This document shows positions 43,821-53,098 of a DNA stretch of 64,000 nt, one piece after another. The notes below the pieces were generated by a model, which made no database searches, was not told the origin of the DNA, and saw only the letters and a list, made by a program, of their open reading frames with translations. How positions within the stretch are numbered: position 1 is the stretch's first letter; every line of letters starts with the position of its first letter. Position numbers and translations under genes: made by a program. The stretch comes from Owenweeksia sp963758205 (GTDB lineage: Bacteria > Bacteroidota > Bacteroidia > Flavobacteriales > Schleiferiaceae): the NCBI GenBank assembly GCA_963758205.1, contig CAVWUM010000002.1, forward strand, positions 186,001 to 250,000, read 5' to 3'.

Positions 43821-43829
43821 TACTTTTGC
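43821..43829 (+). promoter_or_regulatory. -7 promoter box TACTTTTGC upstream of prfC
   Basis: Perfect TAnnTTTGC, 10 nt before the ATG at 43840, immediately right of the candidate operator. Confidence 0.65.
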
Positions 43830-43839
43830 CGCCCAAATT

Positions 43840-45423
43840 ATGAGCGAGTTACAAAAAGAAATCAGCAGAAGGCGCACTTTCGGTATAGTTTCGCACCCGG
43901 ATGCCGGTAAAACCACACTTACCGAGAAGTTGCTTTTATATGGTGGCGCTATACAGGAAGCAGGTGCTGTTAAATCCAATAAAGTAAAAAAGGGCGCTAC
44001 TTCCGACTTTATGGAAATTGAAAGGCAGAGAGGAATTTCTGTGGCAACTTCTGTAATGGGGTTTGAGTATAAGAATAAGAAAATCAACATCCTTGATACT
44101 CCGGGTCACCAGGATTTTGCTGAAGACACATATAGAACCCTTACTGCTGTTGACAGCGTAATTGTGGTAATAGATGTTGCCAAAGGTGTAGAGGCGCAAA
44201 CTGAAAAGCTGGTAGAGGTTTGCCGTATGAGGGATACACCTATAATTGTTTTTATAAACAAACTGGACCGTGAGGGAAAGGACGCCTACGAACTGCTTGA
44301 TGAAATTGAGGAGAAGCTGGGCCTGAGTGTATGCCCGCTTAGCTGGCCTATCGGTATGGGTGCAGAGTTTAAAGGAGTTTATAACCTTTGGGAGAAAAAT
44401 CTACAATTATATACTGAGCAGAAGAAGCAAAAAATTGCCAGTAGTATAAATATCGATGATATTACTGGTCCTGAAATTGAATCGTATATATCCGAAAGTG
44501 CCGCCAATACCTTAAGGGACGAAATAGAACTGATAACCGGTGTTTACCCTGATTTTGACAGGAGTGCCTATTTAAAAGGCGAAATCTCGCCCGTGTTTTT
44601 TGGCTCAGCACTAAATAACTTTGGCGTGCGCGAATTACTAAATTGCTTTGTGGATATAGCTCCTGAGCCATTGCCTAAAATCGCCAGTGAAACTTTAATA
44701 GAGCCTTCGCAAAAAGACTTTACCGGCTTTGTATTTAAGATACATGCAAATATGGATCCCAAGCACCGGGACAGGCTTGCTTTCCTTAAAATTGTATCGG
44801 GTGTATTTGAGAGGAATACTAACTATTATCACGTAAGGCAGGAGAAAAACCTCAAGTTCAGCAACCCTACAGCTTTTATGGCTTCTAAAAAAAGCGTTGT
44901 AGATGTAGCCTTTCCCGGTGATATTGTTGGCCTGCATGATACGGGCAACTTCCGTATTGGTGATACCCTGACAAGCGGTGCAAAAATTGAATTTAAAGGA
45001 ATACCAAGCTTTTCGCCTGAACACTTCAGGTTTATCAACAACGCTGACCCCATGAAAGCCAAACAGCTAAATAAGGGTATTGATCAGCTAATGGATGAAG
45101 GTGTTGCGCAGCTATTTACGTTGGAAAGCAATGGAAGGAAGATAATAGGTACTGTTGGTGCACTTCAGTATGAGGTAATACAATACAGATTAGAGCATGA
45201 ATACAATGCTAAATGTTCCTATGAAAACTATCCGGCTTATAAAGCCTGTTGGATTGAATCATCAGATGCTGCTCAACTGGATGAGTTCAGTAAATTAAAA
45301 TACAGATACCTGGCAAGAGATAAATTCGGGCAGTTGGTATTTTTAGCCGATTCATCCTTTAGCCTTAATATGGCTAAGGAGAAATTCGACAAAATAAAAT
45401 TCCACTTTAAATCAGAGTTCTGA
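43840..45423 (+). CDS. prfC: Peptide chain release factor 3
   Basis: 527-aa translational GTPase that recycles RF1/RF2 from the ribosome. G domain: SHPDAGKTTLTEKLLL (P-loop), RGISVATSVM (switch I), DTPGHQDFAEDTYRTL (switch II), NKLDRE (NKxD). Then the RF3-specific domains with FVFKIHANMDPKHRDR and the C-terminal half ending in a basic tail. The catalytic His is in GHQDF. Length is as in E. coli RF3. Convergent with the receiver gene (12-bp overlap). Confidence 0.96.
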   Translation: MSELQKEISRRRTFGIVSHPDAGKTTLTEKLLLYGGAIQEAGAVKSNKVKKGATSDFMEIERQRGISVATSVMGFEYKNKKINILDTPGHQDFAEDTYRTLTAVDSVIVVIDVAKGVEAQTEKLVEVCRMRDTPIIVFINKLDREGKDAYELLDEIEEKLGLSVCPLSWPIGMGAEFKGVYNLWEKNLQLYTEQKKQKIASSINIDDITGPEIESYISESAANTLRDEIELITGVYPDFDRSAYLKGEISPVFFGSALNNFGVRELLNCFVDIAPEPLPKIASETLIEPSQKDFTGFVFKIHANMDPKHRDRLAFLKIVSGVFERNTNYYHVRQEKNLKFSNPTAFMASKKSVVDVAFPGDIVGLHDTGNFRIGDTLTSGAKIEFKGIPSFSPEHFRFINNADPMKAKQLNKGIDQLMDEGVAQLFTLESNGRKIIGTVGALQYEVIQYRLEHEYNAKCSYENYPAYKACWIESSDAAQLDEFSKLKYRYLARDKFGQLVFLADSSFSLNMAKEKFDKIKFHFKSEF

Positions 45424-45816
45424 TATAGCCTTGATTAAGGCTTCCGGAGAAAATGGCTTTCTAAGCAGGCGTTTTACCATTGCTATGTTTCGGGCCTGCC
45501 TAAGATCGGTTTCATCATCAGTAGAACTGAGCATATATACAACAGGTACTTTGGCCAAATCCTGTTCAAGGCTTTCAAGGTGAAACAAAAAGTCAAACCC
45601 GCCCATTTCGGGCATTAGTACATCCAATAATATAAGGTCGGGTAACTTTTCGGCATTAGCCACATTTTCCCTGAAATACTCCAGCGCTCCTTTACCACTG
45701 GAAAATTCGTAAACGGTATTTCCAATTTTATAGATGCTCAGTAACTTCTTATGGATAAACCTATCCGTAGAGTTATCGTCCACAATCATTATCCGCTGTA
45801 CATCCTCCAGCCTCAT
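45412..45816 (-). CDS. Stand-alone receiver-domain response regulator
   Basis: 134 aa, receiver only: acidic pair in MIVDDNSTDRF, phospho-acceptor in LLDVLMPEMGG, the Thr/Ser position in MLSSTDDE and the Lys in LRKPFS. No output domain, so it acts as a phosphate sink, shuttle or protein-interaction switch. Last gene of the five-gene ThiF-acyltransferase-kinase operon; ATGA overlap with the upstream hybrid. Confidence 0.9.
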   Translation of the reverse strand: MRLEDVQRIMIVDDNSTDRFIHKKLLSIYKIGNTVYEFSSGKGALEYFRENVANAEKLPDLILLDVLMPEMGGFDFLFHLESLEQDLAKVPVVYMLSSTDDETDLRQARNIAMVKRLLRKPFSPEALIKAISEL

Positions 45817-46913
45817 ATTTTGTTTGGAATTTTTATGGAAAACAAGGTTCCATCTCCTGGTTTTGACTCTACAGATATAGATCCGCCCATTTTATCAAGC
45901 GCCTCCTTTACTATATAAAGCCCAATGCCGCTGCCTGATGCCTGACTTTGGCTTTTAAAGAAAATCTGGAAAACCTTGTGCATGTGATCTTTTAATATTC
46001 CAACACCTGAATCCTCCACTTCAATAAAAGCCTGATTAAGGTCTGATTGTATCCTTACCTTAATACGTGCCTTATCCTGGTCTTCCTTTTTAAATTTTAT
46101 GGCGTTGCTAATCAACTGGCTCAGAATAATCCTCATCCTAAAAGCATCCGTACTAAACCTGTTTTTCTGCACTATTTCTGAGTCAATCAGTGCATCAGAA
46201 GTGCCAAGATGACTTTTTACAGACTCTACAACGTCCTCTATCAATTCTTCAAACTTCACTTCCTCGTTAAGCTCCATCTGCCTGGAGTTTTTGTAGTAAT
46301 CAATAATGTTACACACAAAAATATCGAGGTCTTTTACCGTGCTTTCCAATTTATCGAAGTAAGAAACAGCCAACTCGTCTTTAACCTCGTGCCGGGCTAC
46401 TCTTAGTAATCCTAATGATGATGCCACCGGAGCTCTCAGATCATGCGAGGCACTGTAGATAAACCTGCTTAATTCGTGATTTGATTTTTCGAGTTCTTCA
46501 ACCTTACTTTCGAGGTTTTTACGGGTTTGAAAGATGTCGTAAGCATTATCAATGGCTACCTTAATTTCCTGCTCGCTCCATGGTTTGGTTACGTAGCGGT
46601 AAATATGGCCCTTATTTATAGCCTCAATAATGTCGTTAATATCAGTATAACCCGTAATAAGTATCCTTACGGGATCAGGAAAAATCTGGCGAAGGGCATT
46701 AAAAAATTCCACCCCAGTGGTAACCGGCATGCGCTGGTCAGAAAAAATAACCTGAGGTTTTACAGATTTAACTATATCAAAGGCCTTTTCGGACGTGTTT
46801 GCGGTGTACACATCATACTCTCTGCGAAAGGCTGCTTTAAAAGATCTTAGATTATTTTCTTCATCATCAAGGTATAAAACCCTGATTTTCTTGTTCTTTA
46901 AGCTAGAAGTCAT
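45813..46913 (-). CDS. Receiver-histidine kinase hybrid (no membrane segment)
   Basis: 366-aa cytosolic protein. Receiver (~10-125) with LYLDDEENN, FSDQRMPVTTG (phospho-Asp) and KPWSEQE; coiled linker; HisKA with the H box SASHDLRAPVASS (His near 155); HATPase_c with LISNAIKFK (N), DSGVGI (G1) and GSGIGLYIV (G2). The receiver closely resembles the separate regulator at 51001 (IxDQRMP, ILxTGYxDIN, INKGxxYRYxxKPW shared). ATGA overlaps at both ends tie it to the 7TMR-DISM kinase and the lone receiver: a phosphorelay is likely. Confidence 0.92.
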   Translation of the reverse strand: MTSSLKNKKIRVLYLDDEENNLRSFKAAFRREYDVYTANTSEKAFDIVKSVKPQVIFSDQRMPVTTGVEFFNALRQIFPDPVRILITGYTDINDIIEAINKGHIYRYVTKPWSEQEIKVAIDNAYDIFQTRKNLESKVEELEKSNHELSRFIYSASHDLRAPVASSLGLLRVARHEVKDELAVSYFDKLESTVKDLDIFVCNIIDYYKNSRQMELNEEVKFEELIEDVVESVKSHLGTSDALIDSEIVQKNRFSTDAFRMRIILSQLISNAIKFKKEDQDKARIKVRIQSDLNQAFIEVEDSGVGILKDHMHKVFQIFFKSQSQASGSGIGLYIVKEALDKMGGSISVESKPGDGTLFSIKIPNKI

Positions 46914-49069
46914 TCAAATTCGTTTGGCTGTCGCAAGGGTAAAGTTATTATAAATTCCGTTCCCTTGCCCAATTCGGAGTTAACTGAAAGCGAACCTCCG
47001 TGCTTTTGGATGATTTTATAAACAATCGCCATTCCCAGTCCGGTACCCTCTCCTACATCCTTTGTAGTAAAAAATGGATCAAACATCTTCTTTTTAGTTT
47101 CCTCATCCATACCAATACCATTGTCAATCAGGTGAATGCTTACGGTATTCTCCAGTTTTTTGGTTTTGATGGTAATCTGGGCAGACTCCGGCTCATTGTA
47201 GGCCTTATGGTTTACAGCGTAAATTCCATTATTTAAAATGTTCATAAAAACCTGGTTAAGTTTTCCCGGATAGCATTCTATTTGAGGCAACTCATTGTCA
47301 AATTCCTGAACGATTTTAATTCCCTCGTTAAATTTACTCCTCAGTAGCACAAGAGTACTGGCCAGGCCTTCATGCACATCGGCCTGCTTGATTACATCTT
47401 CATCCAATCGGCTAAATGTGCGTAAACCGCGTACAATTTCTGAGGTGCGGGTAGCTCCATCAGAGATACCATCTACCAGCGAAATTATCTCTTCCTTAAG
47501 GTAATCATAGTCAATTTCCTCTTTTAGTTCATGTGCTTCTTTGAGTTTAGTTATATCCTCTTCAGTAACCTTCCCGTAAGCATCAACCAGTTCATAAACA
47601 TCATCTAAATCACGCTTCAGCGGAGTAATATTGGAGGTTACAAAGTTTATGGGGTTATTAATTTCATGTGCAATACCTGCGGTAAGCTGACCGAGAGAAG
47701 CCATTTTTTCTGCATCCACCAGTTGGGTTTGTGTATCCCGGAGGTTAGAAAGTGTAACTGTAAGCTCCTCATTGGCTTCCTGCAATTCGGCTGTGCGCTC
47801 ATTAACCTTTTGCTCTAACAGTACATTTTGTTCACGAATAATTCTTTCATTTTCCCGGGAGGCATCAAGGGCTTGGGCCTGTGAAATTTCTTTTTCTTCT
47901 CTTAAAATATTAATCCTGTTGGCTAGCGCAAGTGATAACAACACTATTTCGAGAGATGAACCGTAAATAACAGCTGAGTTTGTGAACTCACTATATGGTA
48001 ATATCCCAAAATCCTTTAATACAAAAATTATTATGCTCAAAAGAAAGAATGAATAGGCGAAGAGAAAGAATTTTGCCGGGCCGTATCCTTTTCTGGTAAT
48101 AATCACAGCTGTGATTAAGGCTACTATAGATCCAGTCATAGCCACAAGGTTTATCAGCTGGTAAGCCAGTATTTTTAAATCAAAAAAGACAAGGATTAGA
48201 ATTAAGCCATATGCCGCTGCTGTCCAAAGAAAAAATTTATGAATCAGGGGCGTGTAAAACTTCGTTTTTAAAAAGCTTATTAAAAACAATAAGGTGCTAA
48301 GTCCTGAAAGCACCGCAAATAAATAAGTAGAATTCTCTACCATCCAACTGGATTGGGGCCAAAGGTAAATAGTTGTAAAACCCATTGATGTACCCTGGCT
48401 AAGGCCAACTGAAGCGATATAGAGAATATAATAAAAGAAATTCCGGTCTTTAACAGAAATGAATAGGAAGAGGTTATAAAGAATCATTACTATGATGATA
48501 CCAAAGTAAAGACCGGCCTTAATATGGCCTTGCATTAAAGATTCTGAAAGCGACTCGTTGGAGTAGAACTTTATTGGGGCCAGAATTTGCTTTTTACTTG
48601 ATAGCTTTAGGTAAAAAGTATAGTTACCACTTAAATCTGAAGGGATTGGAAATGATAAGTTTGGTCCTGCAATTGGCCAATCACCTGGAAGAAGACTCTG
48701 ACCTGAAGTACTTGTATAAACTAAATCCTGATCTTGATATAAATATAATTGCACAGAATCCAGTGCCTGATATTCAATATGCAAAAAATTGTCACAGAAT
48801 TCATTGGATTCAAAAAATCCTTTTATCCAAATAACAGAATCTGTTACTCCAAAATTGGGAACGTTTTGCGCAATTTTTAAAAAAGGTAATTTTTTTACAT
48901 CCGAGATAGTAACATCCCGTCCCGTTGTACTGTAAAAAAGCTCCTCTCCAAGATATGGAGTGGGTTCATATCCACAAGGTAAAGATATTACCGGCTGTTG
49001 CGCTTTTAAGCTAATTGAGATTAGCGAGATTAAAAAGATACAGAAAGTAAATCGGTACCTATTTAACAT
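46910..49069 (-). CDS. 7TMR-DISM sensor histidine kinase
   Basis: About 719 aa from the ATG at 49069 (LNRYRFTFCIFLISLISISL; the frame from 49093 adds 8 residues). Signal peptide; 7TMR-DISM extracellular beta-sandwich domain (~25-165); seven predicted transmembrane helices (~170-385, LYFGIIIVMILYNLFLF first); coiled coil; HisKA (GQLTAGIAHEINNPINFV, His near 460); HATPase_c with MNILNNGIYA, DNGIGMD, EGTGLGMAIV. DISM domains of this architecture often bind carbohydrate or small ligands outside the membrane. It overlaps the acyltransferase gene by 11 bp and the hybrid kinase by 4 bp. The ligand is unknown. Confidence 0.92.
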   Translation of the reverse strand: MLNRYRFTFCIFLISLISISLKAQQPVISLPCGYEPTPYLGEELFYSTTGRDVTISDVKKLPFLKIAQNVPNFGVTDSVIWIKGFFESNEFCDNFLHIEYQALDSVQLYLYQDQDLVYTSTSGQSLLPGDWPIAGPNLSFPIPSDLSGNYTFYLKLSSKKQILAPIKFYSNESLSESLMQGHIKAGLYFGIIIVMILYNLFLFISVKDRNFFYYILYIASVGLSQGTSMGFTTIYLWPQSSWMVENSTYLFAVLSGLSTLLFLISFLKTKFYTPLIHKFFLWTAAAYGLILILVFFDLKILAYQLINLVAMTGSIVALITAVIITRKGYGPAKFFLFAYSFFLLSIIIFVLKDFGILPYSEFTNSAVIYGSSLEIVLLSLALANRINILREEKEISQAQALDASRENERIIREQNVLLEQKVNERTAELQEANEELTVTLSNLRDTQTQLVDAEKMASLGQLTAGIAHEINNPINFVTSNITPLKRDLDDVYELVDAYGKVTEEDITKLKEAHELKEEIDYDYLKEEIISLVDGISDGATRTSEIVRGLRTFSRLDEDVIKQADVHEGLASTLVLLRSKFNEGIKIVQEFDNELPQIECYPGKLNQVFMNILNNGIYAVNHKAYNEPESAQITIKTKKLENTVSIHLIDNGIGMDEETKKKMFDPFFTTKDVGEGTGLGMAIVYKIIQKHGGSLSVNSELGKGTEFIITLPLRQPNEFE

Positions 49070-49775
49070 GGAAAAGATCCTTGGGTAATTCATTTAATTG
49101 AAGGTCATATTCAATTTTTATTTTGGCCACTCTGGTTGCTTCCTCAATTACAGCCCTCGGATTAGACCTCAGTTTTAACACATTATCCCTCTCTTCAGGA
49201 AGTGTTTCAGGCAGATTAATGGCATCTTCCATTAGCATAAAGGTGGCTAATAAGTCTAGTTTTGGGTAATAAAAGGTGCCGTTATTCCCGATCTGCTCCA
49301 CCACGTGGTAACCAAAAACTTTTGCAGGCCTAACCGTATATGGAGCGCAAAGCGCCAAAAGCTTATTCAAACCTATTTGACTTATTAAAGCAACGGAGGC
49401 CCGTGACAAAAACACACTTCCAAACCCCATTCCCGCTACTTTAATACTATTCCAAAGACCACATATTTCTCCTACTCCAACCTTTCCGCACTCCGCAATA
49501 AAGGGAGCAACTTTATCATCCATATAACTGGTAGCCTCCTCTACAGGTAAAGGATTTATCCCATCATGAACATGAATTCTGGCACCACCTAGTACCTCAT
49601 TTGTTTTAATATCTTCCACTACAAGCACGAAAACGCTGCTCCAGCCCATCCAGTCAACATTATTGGATGTAACTTTAGTTACTCCAACACTGGTCAGTAC
49701 GCGAGTATGGCCGTCAATAAATTTTTCGCAAGCTTTGGGATCGTCTATAGCTCTAAAGGCTCTTAGTCTTACCAT
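49059..49775 (-). CDS. GNAT-fold (FeeM/N-acyl amino acid synthase-like) putative acyltransferase
   Basis: 238 aa, no signal peptide. The order of elements resembles an autoinducer-synthase/FeeM-type GNAT fold: an N-terminal region with VDWMGWSSVFVLVVEDI (beta strand plus WDxxS-like turn), LGGARIHVHDGINPLPVE (GxxRxxx substrate strand), AECGKVGVGEICGLWNS (strand with the conserved Glu-Cys-Gly), and a long helix-strand segment ending YYPKLDL. No Pfam was run; the assignment is by pattern and has moderate confidence. It lies between a ThiF-like E1 enzyme (29-bp gap) and the kinase operon, so it may make a signal molecule with an acyl-adenylate donor; that is inference. Confidence 0.5.
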   Translation of the reverse strand: MVRLRAFRAIDDPKACEKFIDGHTRVLTSVGVTKVTSNNVDWMGWSSVFVLVVEDIKTNEVLGGARIHVHDGINPLPVEEATSYMDDKVAPFIAECGKVGVGEICGLWNSIKVAGMGFGSVFLSRASVALISQIGLNKLLALCAPYTVRPAKVFGYHVVEQIGNNGTFYYPKLDLLATFMLMEDAINLPETLPEERDNVLKLRSNPRAVIEEATRVAKIKIEYDLQLNELPKDLFHVK

Positions 49776-49804
49776 GAATGTGGAAGTATCAATCTTTTAA
49801 ATTA

Positions 49805-50914
49805 TTATATTTCTTCTGTCCTATCAAGGTAGTAGCGATTCGATTTAATTTTTTCACCCAACAAAATCCTTCGTGCAATTTTAGTGGAAATTCCGCCACC
49901 AGCAATAACATCAGAGGCTAATTGTGGCCAGGTAGTAATTGACTTACCAACCTCTGAAAAAGAATACTTCATTTTGTCTGACAGATTTTCAAAATCCACC
50001 ATCCTCATAAGCATATTCGTCATTTCCTCCTTGCTCAGTTGGTTTAATTCGTCAATGTTCTCAATCCCAACTTTGCCATGTAAAATCTCTCTCTCAGGCT
50101 CATTGTCAAATCGTTCTACATCCACCATACCCCTATCACTGGTATCCATAATTACAGGAATTTTTTGTTTACGGGCAAAATGTCTGGCAACTATCTTTAT
50201 AGGTAAGGAGTCACAAACTTCTACTAAAAGGTCAAGTTTCATTTCTCCTTCACCCAAAAAGTCATCAATATTCTCCGTGGTTATTCCTTCCGGATATAAC
50301 TCAATTTTTAAAAAGGGATCCATTTCAGCAATCTCGCGGGCCACAACTATAGTTTTAGGAAGTCCTAAAGATGCTACCCCTGCCCTTATCCGATTCAGAT
50401 TGGTAAGTTCAAGGTGATCAAAATCGGCAAGCCTGATTGTACCAAAAATACGCTCTGTTGCCATGGTTAAAGCTACCGATTGCCCAACCGATAGGCCGAT
50501 TATTCCTATTTTTTTTTGATTCAGAAGGGCTTGTTCCTCCTCTGTTATCTTATACTTATTTCTGGAAGTTCTAAGTTCTATAAACTCCTCTTTGGTAATA
50601 ATATGTACGAGTTTGTTACTCCACGGGTAGTAAACATATAGTCCATAGGCTTCAACATCACGACTTTCCGCCCATTCCTGAAACTTTATGTCCAGGTCGG
50701 CAGATTTCAGCACCTCTTTTGGATTTCTTATTTTGATGAGTTCCCGTATTTGAGACCTTAACTCATCATGCAAAACAGGTTTGGATTTTTGAACGAGAGC
50801 TTGCAGGACTTCAAAATCCCCACCTTTAATTATGATAGGCTCATAGCTATCAACGTCCGGCAGGGCAACACCTTCCAAGGATGCCAGCTTTCCTGCCTTA
50901 TTAATTTCCCCCAT
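49805..50914 (-). CDS. ThiF/E1-like adenylyltransferase of the Rv1355c type
   Basis: 369 aa. The N-terminal ~130 residues are helical with the YVYYPWSNKLVHIITKEEF block; the E1/ThiF Rossmann domain follows: IGIIGLSVGQSVAL (nucleotide loop), LADFDHLELTNLNR (Asp, Asn and Arg of the E1 adenylation site), GLPKTIVVAREI, MDTSDRGMVDVERFD. No CxxC zinc pair and no obvious E1-style catalytic Cys. Mycobacterial Rv1355c relatives carry an extra nitroreductase-like half, absent here. It probably adenylates a carboxylate or a protein C-terminus; the substrate is unknown. Divergent from the receiver at 51001. Confidence 0.8.
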   Translation of the reverse strand: MGEINKAGKLASLEGVALPDVDSYEPIIIKGGDFEVLQALVQKSKPVLHDELRSQIRELIKIRNPKEVLKSADLDIKFQEWAESRDVEAYGLYVYYPWSNKLVHIITKEEFIELRTSRNKYKITEEEQALLNQKKIGIIGLSVGQSVALTMATERIFGTIRLADFDHLELTNLNRIRAGVASLGLPKTIVVAREIAEMDPFLKIELYPEGITTENIDDFLGEGEMKLDLLVEVCDSLPIKIVARHFARKQKIPVIMDTSDRGMVDVERFDNEPEREILHGKVGIENIDELNQLSKEEMTNMLMRMVDFENLSDKMKYSFSEVGKSITTWPQLASDVIAGGGISTKIARRILLGEKIKSNRYYLDRTEEI

Positions 50915-50939
50915 GTGTGACTTAATAACTTAGCGCGGC

Positions 50940-50947
50940 CGAAAATA
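50940..50947 (-). promoter_or_regulatory. -7 promoter box TATTTTCG upstream of the ThiF operon
   Basis: Reverse strand, 25 nt before the ATG at 50914, in the 86-bp divergent region. Confidence 0.5.
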
Positions 50948-50962
50948 AGGAATGTTTAAAAA

Positions 50963-50970
50963 TATCTTTA
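50963..50970 (+). promoter_or_regulatory. Weak -7 promoter box TATCTTTA for the divergent receiver gene
   Basis: 7 of 8 match to TAnnTTTG, 30 nt before the ATG at 51001. Confidence 0.35.
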
Positions 50971-51000
50971 ATTTGTCGGGTATAAAACCTGCTCACCAAC

Positions 51001-51477
51001 ATGGATGAAAACAACAAACCAGACAAGATACGTGTACTGTATGTAGATGATGAAGTACATAACCTTCAGTCTTTCAAAGCAACATTCCGCAGAACCTTTG
51101 ATATTTTTATAGCCGAATCAGGCAAAGAGGGTCTTGAAATTTTTAAGGCTAACGCAATAGATGTGTTGATTACAGACCAGCGAATGCCCGAAATGACCGG
51201 CATTGAGTTGCTTATGGAAGTAAAGAAGATTGATGAGGAACCCATGCGTATTTTGCTTACAGGTTACTCTGATATAAACGCTGTTATTGATGCTATAAAT
51301 AAAGGGCAGGTGTACCGCTACCTCAGCAAGCCCTGGCAGGAAGATGAGCTACGCAATACTATAGAGAGTGCGTTTGAAGTTTTTTATTTGAGAAGAGAAA
51401 ACAGAGAGCTTATCAAAAAACTTGAAAGGGCTAATGATCAGCTTGAATTCTTACTAAGACAAAGACTATTATCTTGA
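51001..51477 (+). CDS. Receiver-domain response regulator with C-terminal helix
   Basis: 158 aa. Receiver with LYVDDEVHN, ITDQRMPEMTG (phospho-Asp), LLTGYSDIN and KPWQEDE; a helical tail (RRENRELIKKLERANDQ) follows, without a DNA-binding domain. It is the closest paralogue here of the receiver in the hybrid kinase at 45813. Divergent from the ThiF operon, and its stop overlaps the TTG start of a secreted protease, so both strands of the locus carry signalling genes. Confidence 0.88.
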   Translation: MDENNKPDKIRVLYVDDEVHNLQSFKATFRRTFDIFIAESGKEGLEIFKANAIDVLITDQRMPEMTGIELLMEVKKIDEEPMRILLTGYSDINAVIDAINKGQVYRYLSKPWQEDELRNTIESAFEVFYLRRENRELIKKLERANDQLEFLLRQRLLS

Positions 51478-53098
51478 AAATCCAACATTATTTTTCGTTG
51501 CTATACTTTCTGCTGGCGGGTTTTTACGTCAGTGGGCAAAGCATTCCGGTTTCTTCCATTGAACCTTCGGTGCACTCTACAATATCCCCTCAGGAATTGC
51601 AGACACAACTTGATGAAGCTTCAGCCAGCTCACGTATTTATTTTCATGCCAGGCAATATGAGGTAAATAATGAGCTATCCACCGTAACTCCTGATATGGA
51701 TGGCTATTATTATAAAATTTCAGGAGAAAATCTTGCGATCAGAGTTTTTTTGCACATCGAAGGTTTTTACACCGGAGATACTTTATTTCTAATGAATGAA
51801 TCAGGCCAGAGAAGAGAATATGTTTGTTCAGCCAATCTGTATGATAGTAACTGGAGTAGCGCCTTATACAATAATGAAGTAACACTTTTTTATAAAAATG
51901 CATCAGGCCAGGCTCCGTTAGTTAAAATTCTGTCCTATAGTCTTGAAATTAATAAGACCACCACAGGTACTGAGGATTTTGGCATGGCCGATTTCTGCGA
52001 GGTAAATGCAAATTGCTCAGAGGGCGATGCTTATGATGATGTAAAAAAAGGCGTTGCCAGAATCCTGATTAAAAATGGCCAGAACTTCAGCTGGTGTACA
52101 GGTACTCTTGTAAATAATACCAGCCGCGATTGCCGATTATTAATGATGACGGCAGAACACTGCGGACTACAAGGTTCTAATTTTGCAAATCCTGCAGATG
52201 TAGGTAAATGGGAGTTTTACTTCAACTATGAGACACCCGGTTGTGCGGATATATCATCAGAAGGGCGAGATTCTAAATAGTCAGAAGAATTACAGGTGCT
52301 AAAGTGTTAGCGAGAAGCAATGATGGCGGGGGAGACGATGGCAGTGACTTTATATTATTGGAACTTACTGGCAGTTTACCCTCAAATTTTGAACCCTACT
52401 TCGCAGGTTGGAACAGAGTGGATATCGGCTCACAGCGCGGAGTTGTTTTGCACCATCCACAAGGCGATGTAAAAAAGGTTTCCACCTATGGTACTCAGGC
52501 AATATCCGGTGAGTATGGCGTGAGCGTAATGAATACCCACTGGCTGGTAAATTGGATTAAAACAACAAACGGCCACGGAGTTACTGAAGGCGGATCATCC
52601 GGTAGCGCATTGCTAGACCCTTCCGGGCTTATTACCGGTATGCTTACAGGTGGCTCGGCTACCTGCAACGCACCTTCGCAATTCGATTACTTTGGTAAAA
52701 TGAGCTACAGCTGGGAGAGTAACGGAACGGGGCAAAGCCGTCAACTGGCCCCCTGGCTGGATCCTATCGGTAGCGGTGAACTGGCATTACCTGGTAACTT
52801 TTGTGGTGACAGTACCATTTTTGCGAATATGGATTTGGAGATTTATCCTACCATCTTCAACTTTATGAAAAAAGATAACCCTCTGATTATAAAAGGAGGA
52901 AGTAGCTCAACTTTAATTGATGTTCAGATTTTTGATTTGCAGGGTAAGTTGAAGTACCGCACGGAACAATTTGCGCCTATACCGGGTTCTCCAAAAGAAA
53001 TCGATATAAGTCGGTTCAGTTCCGGTGTTTACATCGTAAGGATAATTGGAAAATCCGTAAACAAGGTGGAAAAGATTTTAATAGCAAACGCCCAGTAA
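51474..53098 (+). pseudogene. Secreted trypsin-like serine protease with T9SS type A domain, frameshifted
   Basis: The frame from TTG 51474 encodes a signal peptide (SLLYFLLAGFYVSGQ), a pro-region, and the start of an S1 protease domain with LMMTAEHCG (the His, TAEHC for TAAHC), then stops at 52278. The second frame from ~52304 has SDFILLELTG (Asp), HGVTEGGSSGSALL (Ser) and, from ~52800, a T9SS type A sorting domain (DLEIYPTIF ... GVYIVRI ... KILIANAQ). One missing A in the run at 52275-52277 reads through as GRDSKIVRRITGAKVLARS. Corrected length ~541 aa; a lysyl-endopeptidase-like protease. It overlaps the receiver gene, so it may be co-regulated with the signalling locus. Confidence 0.83.
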
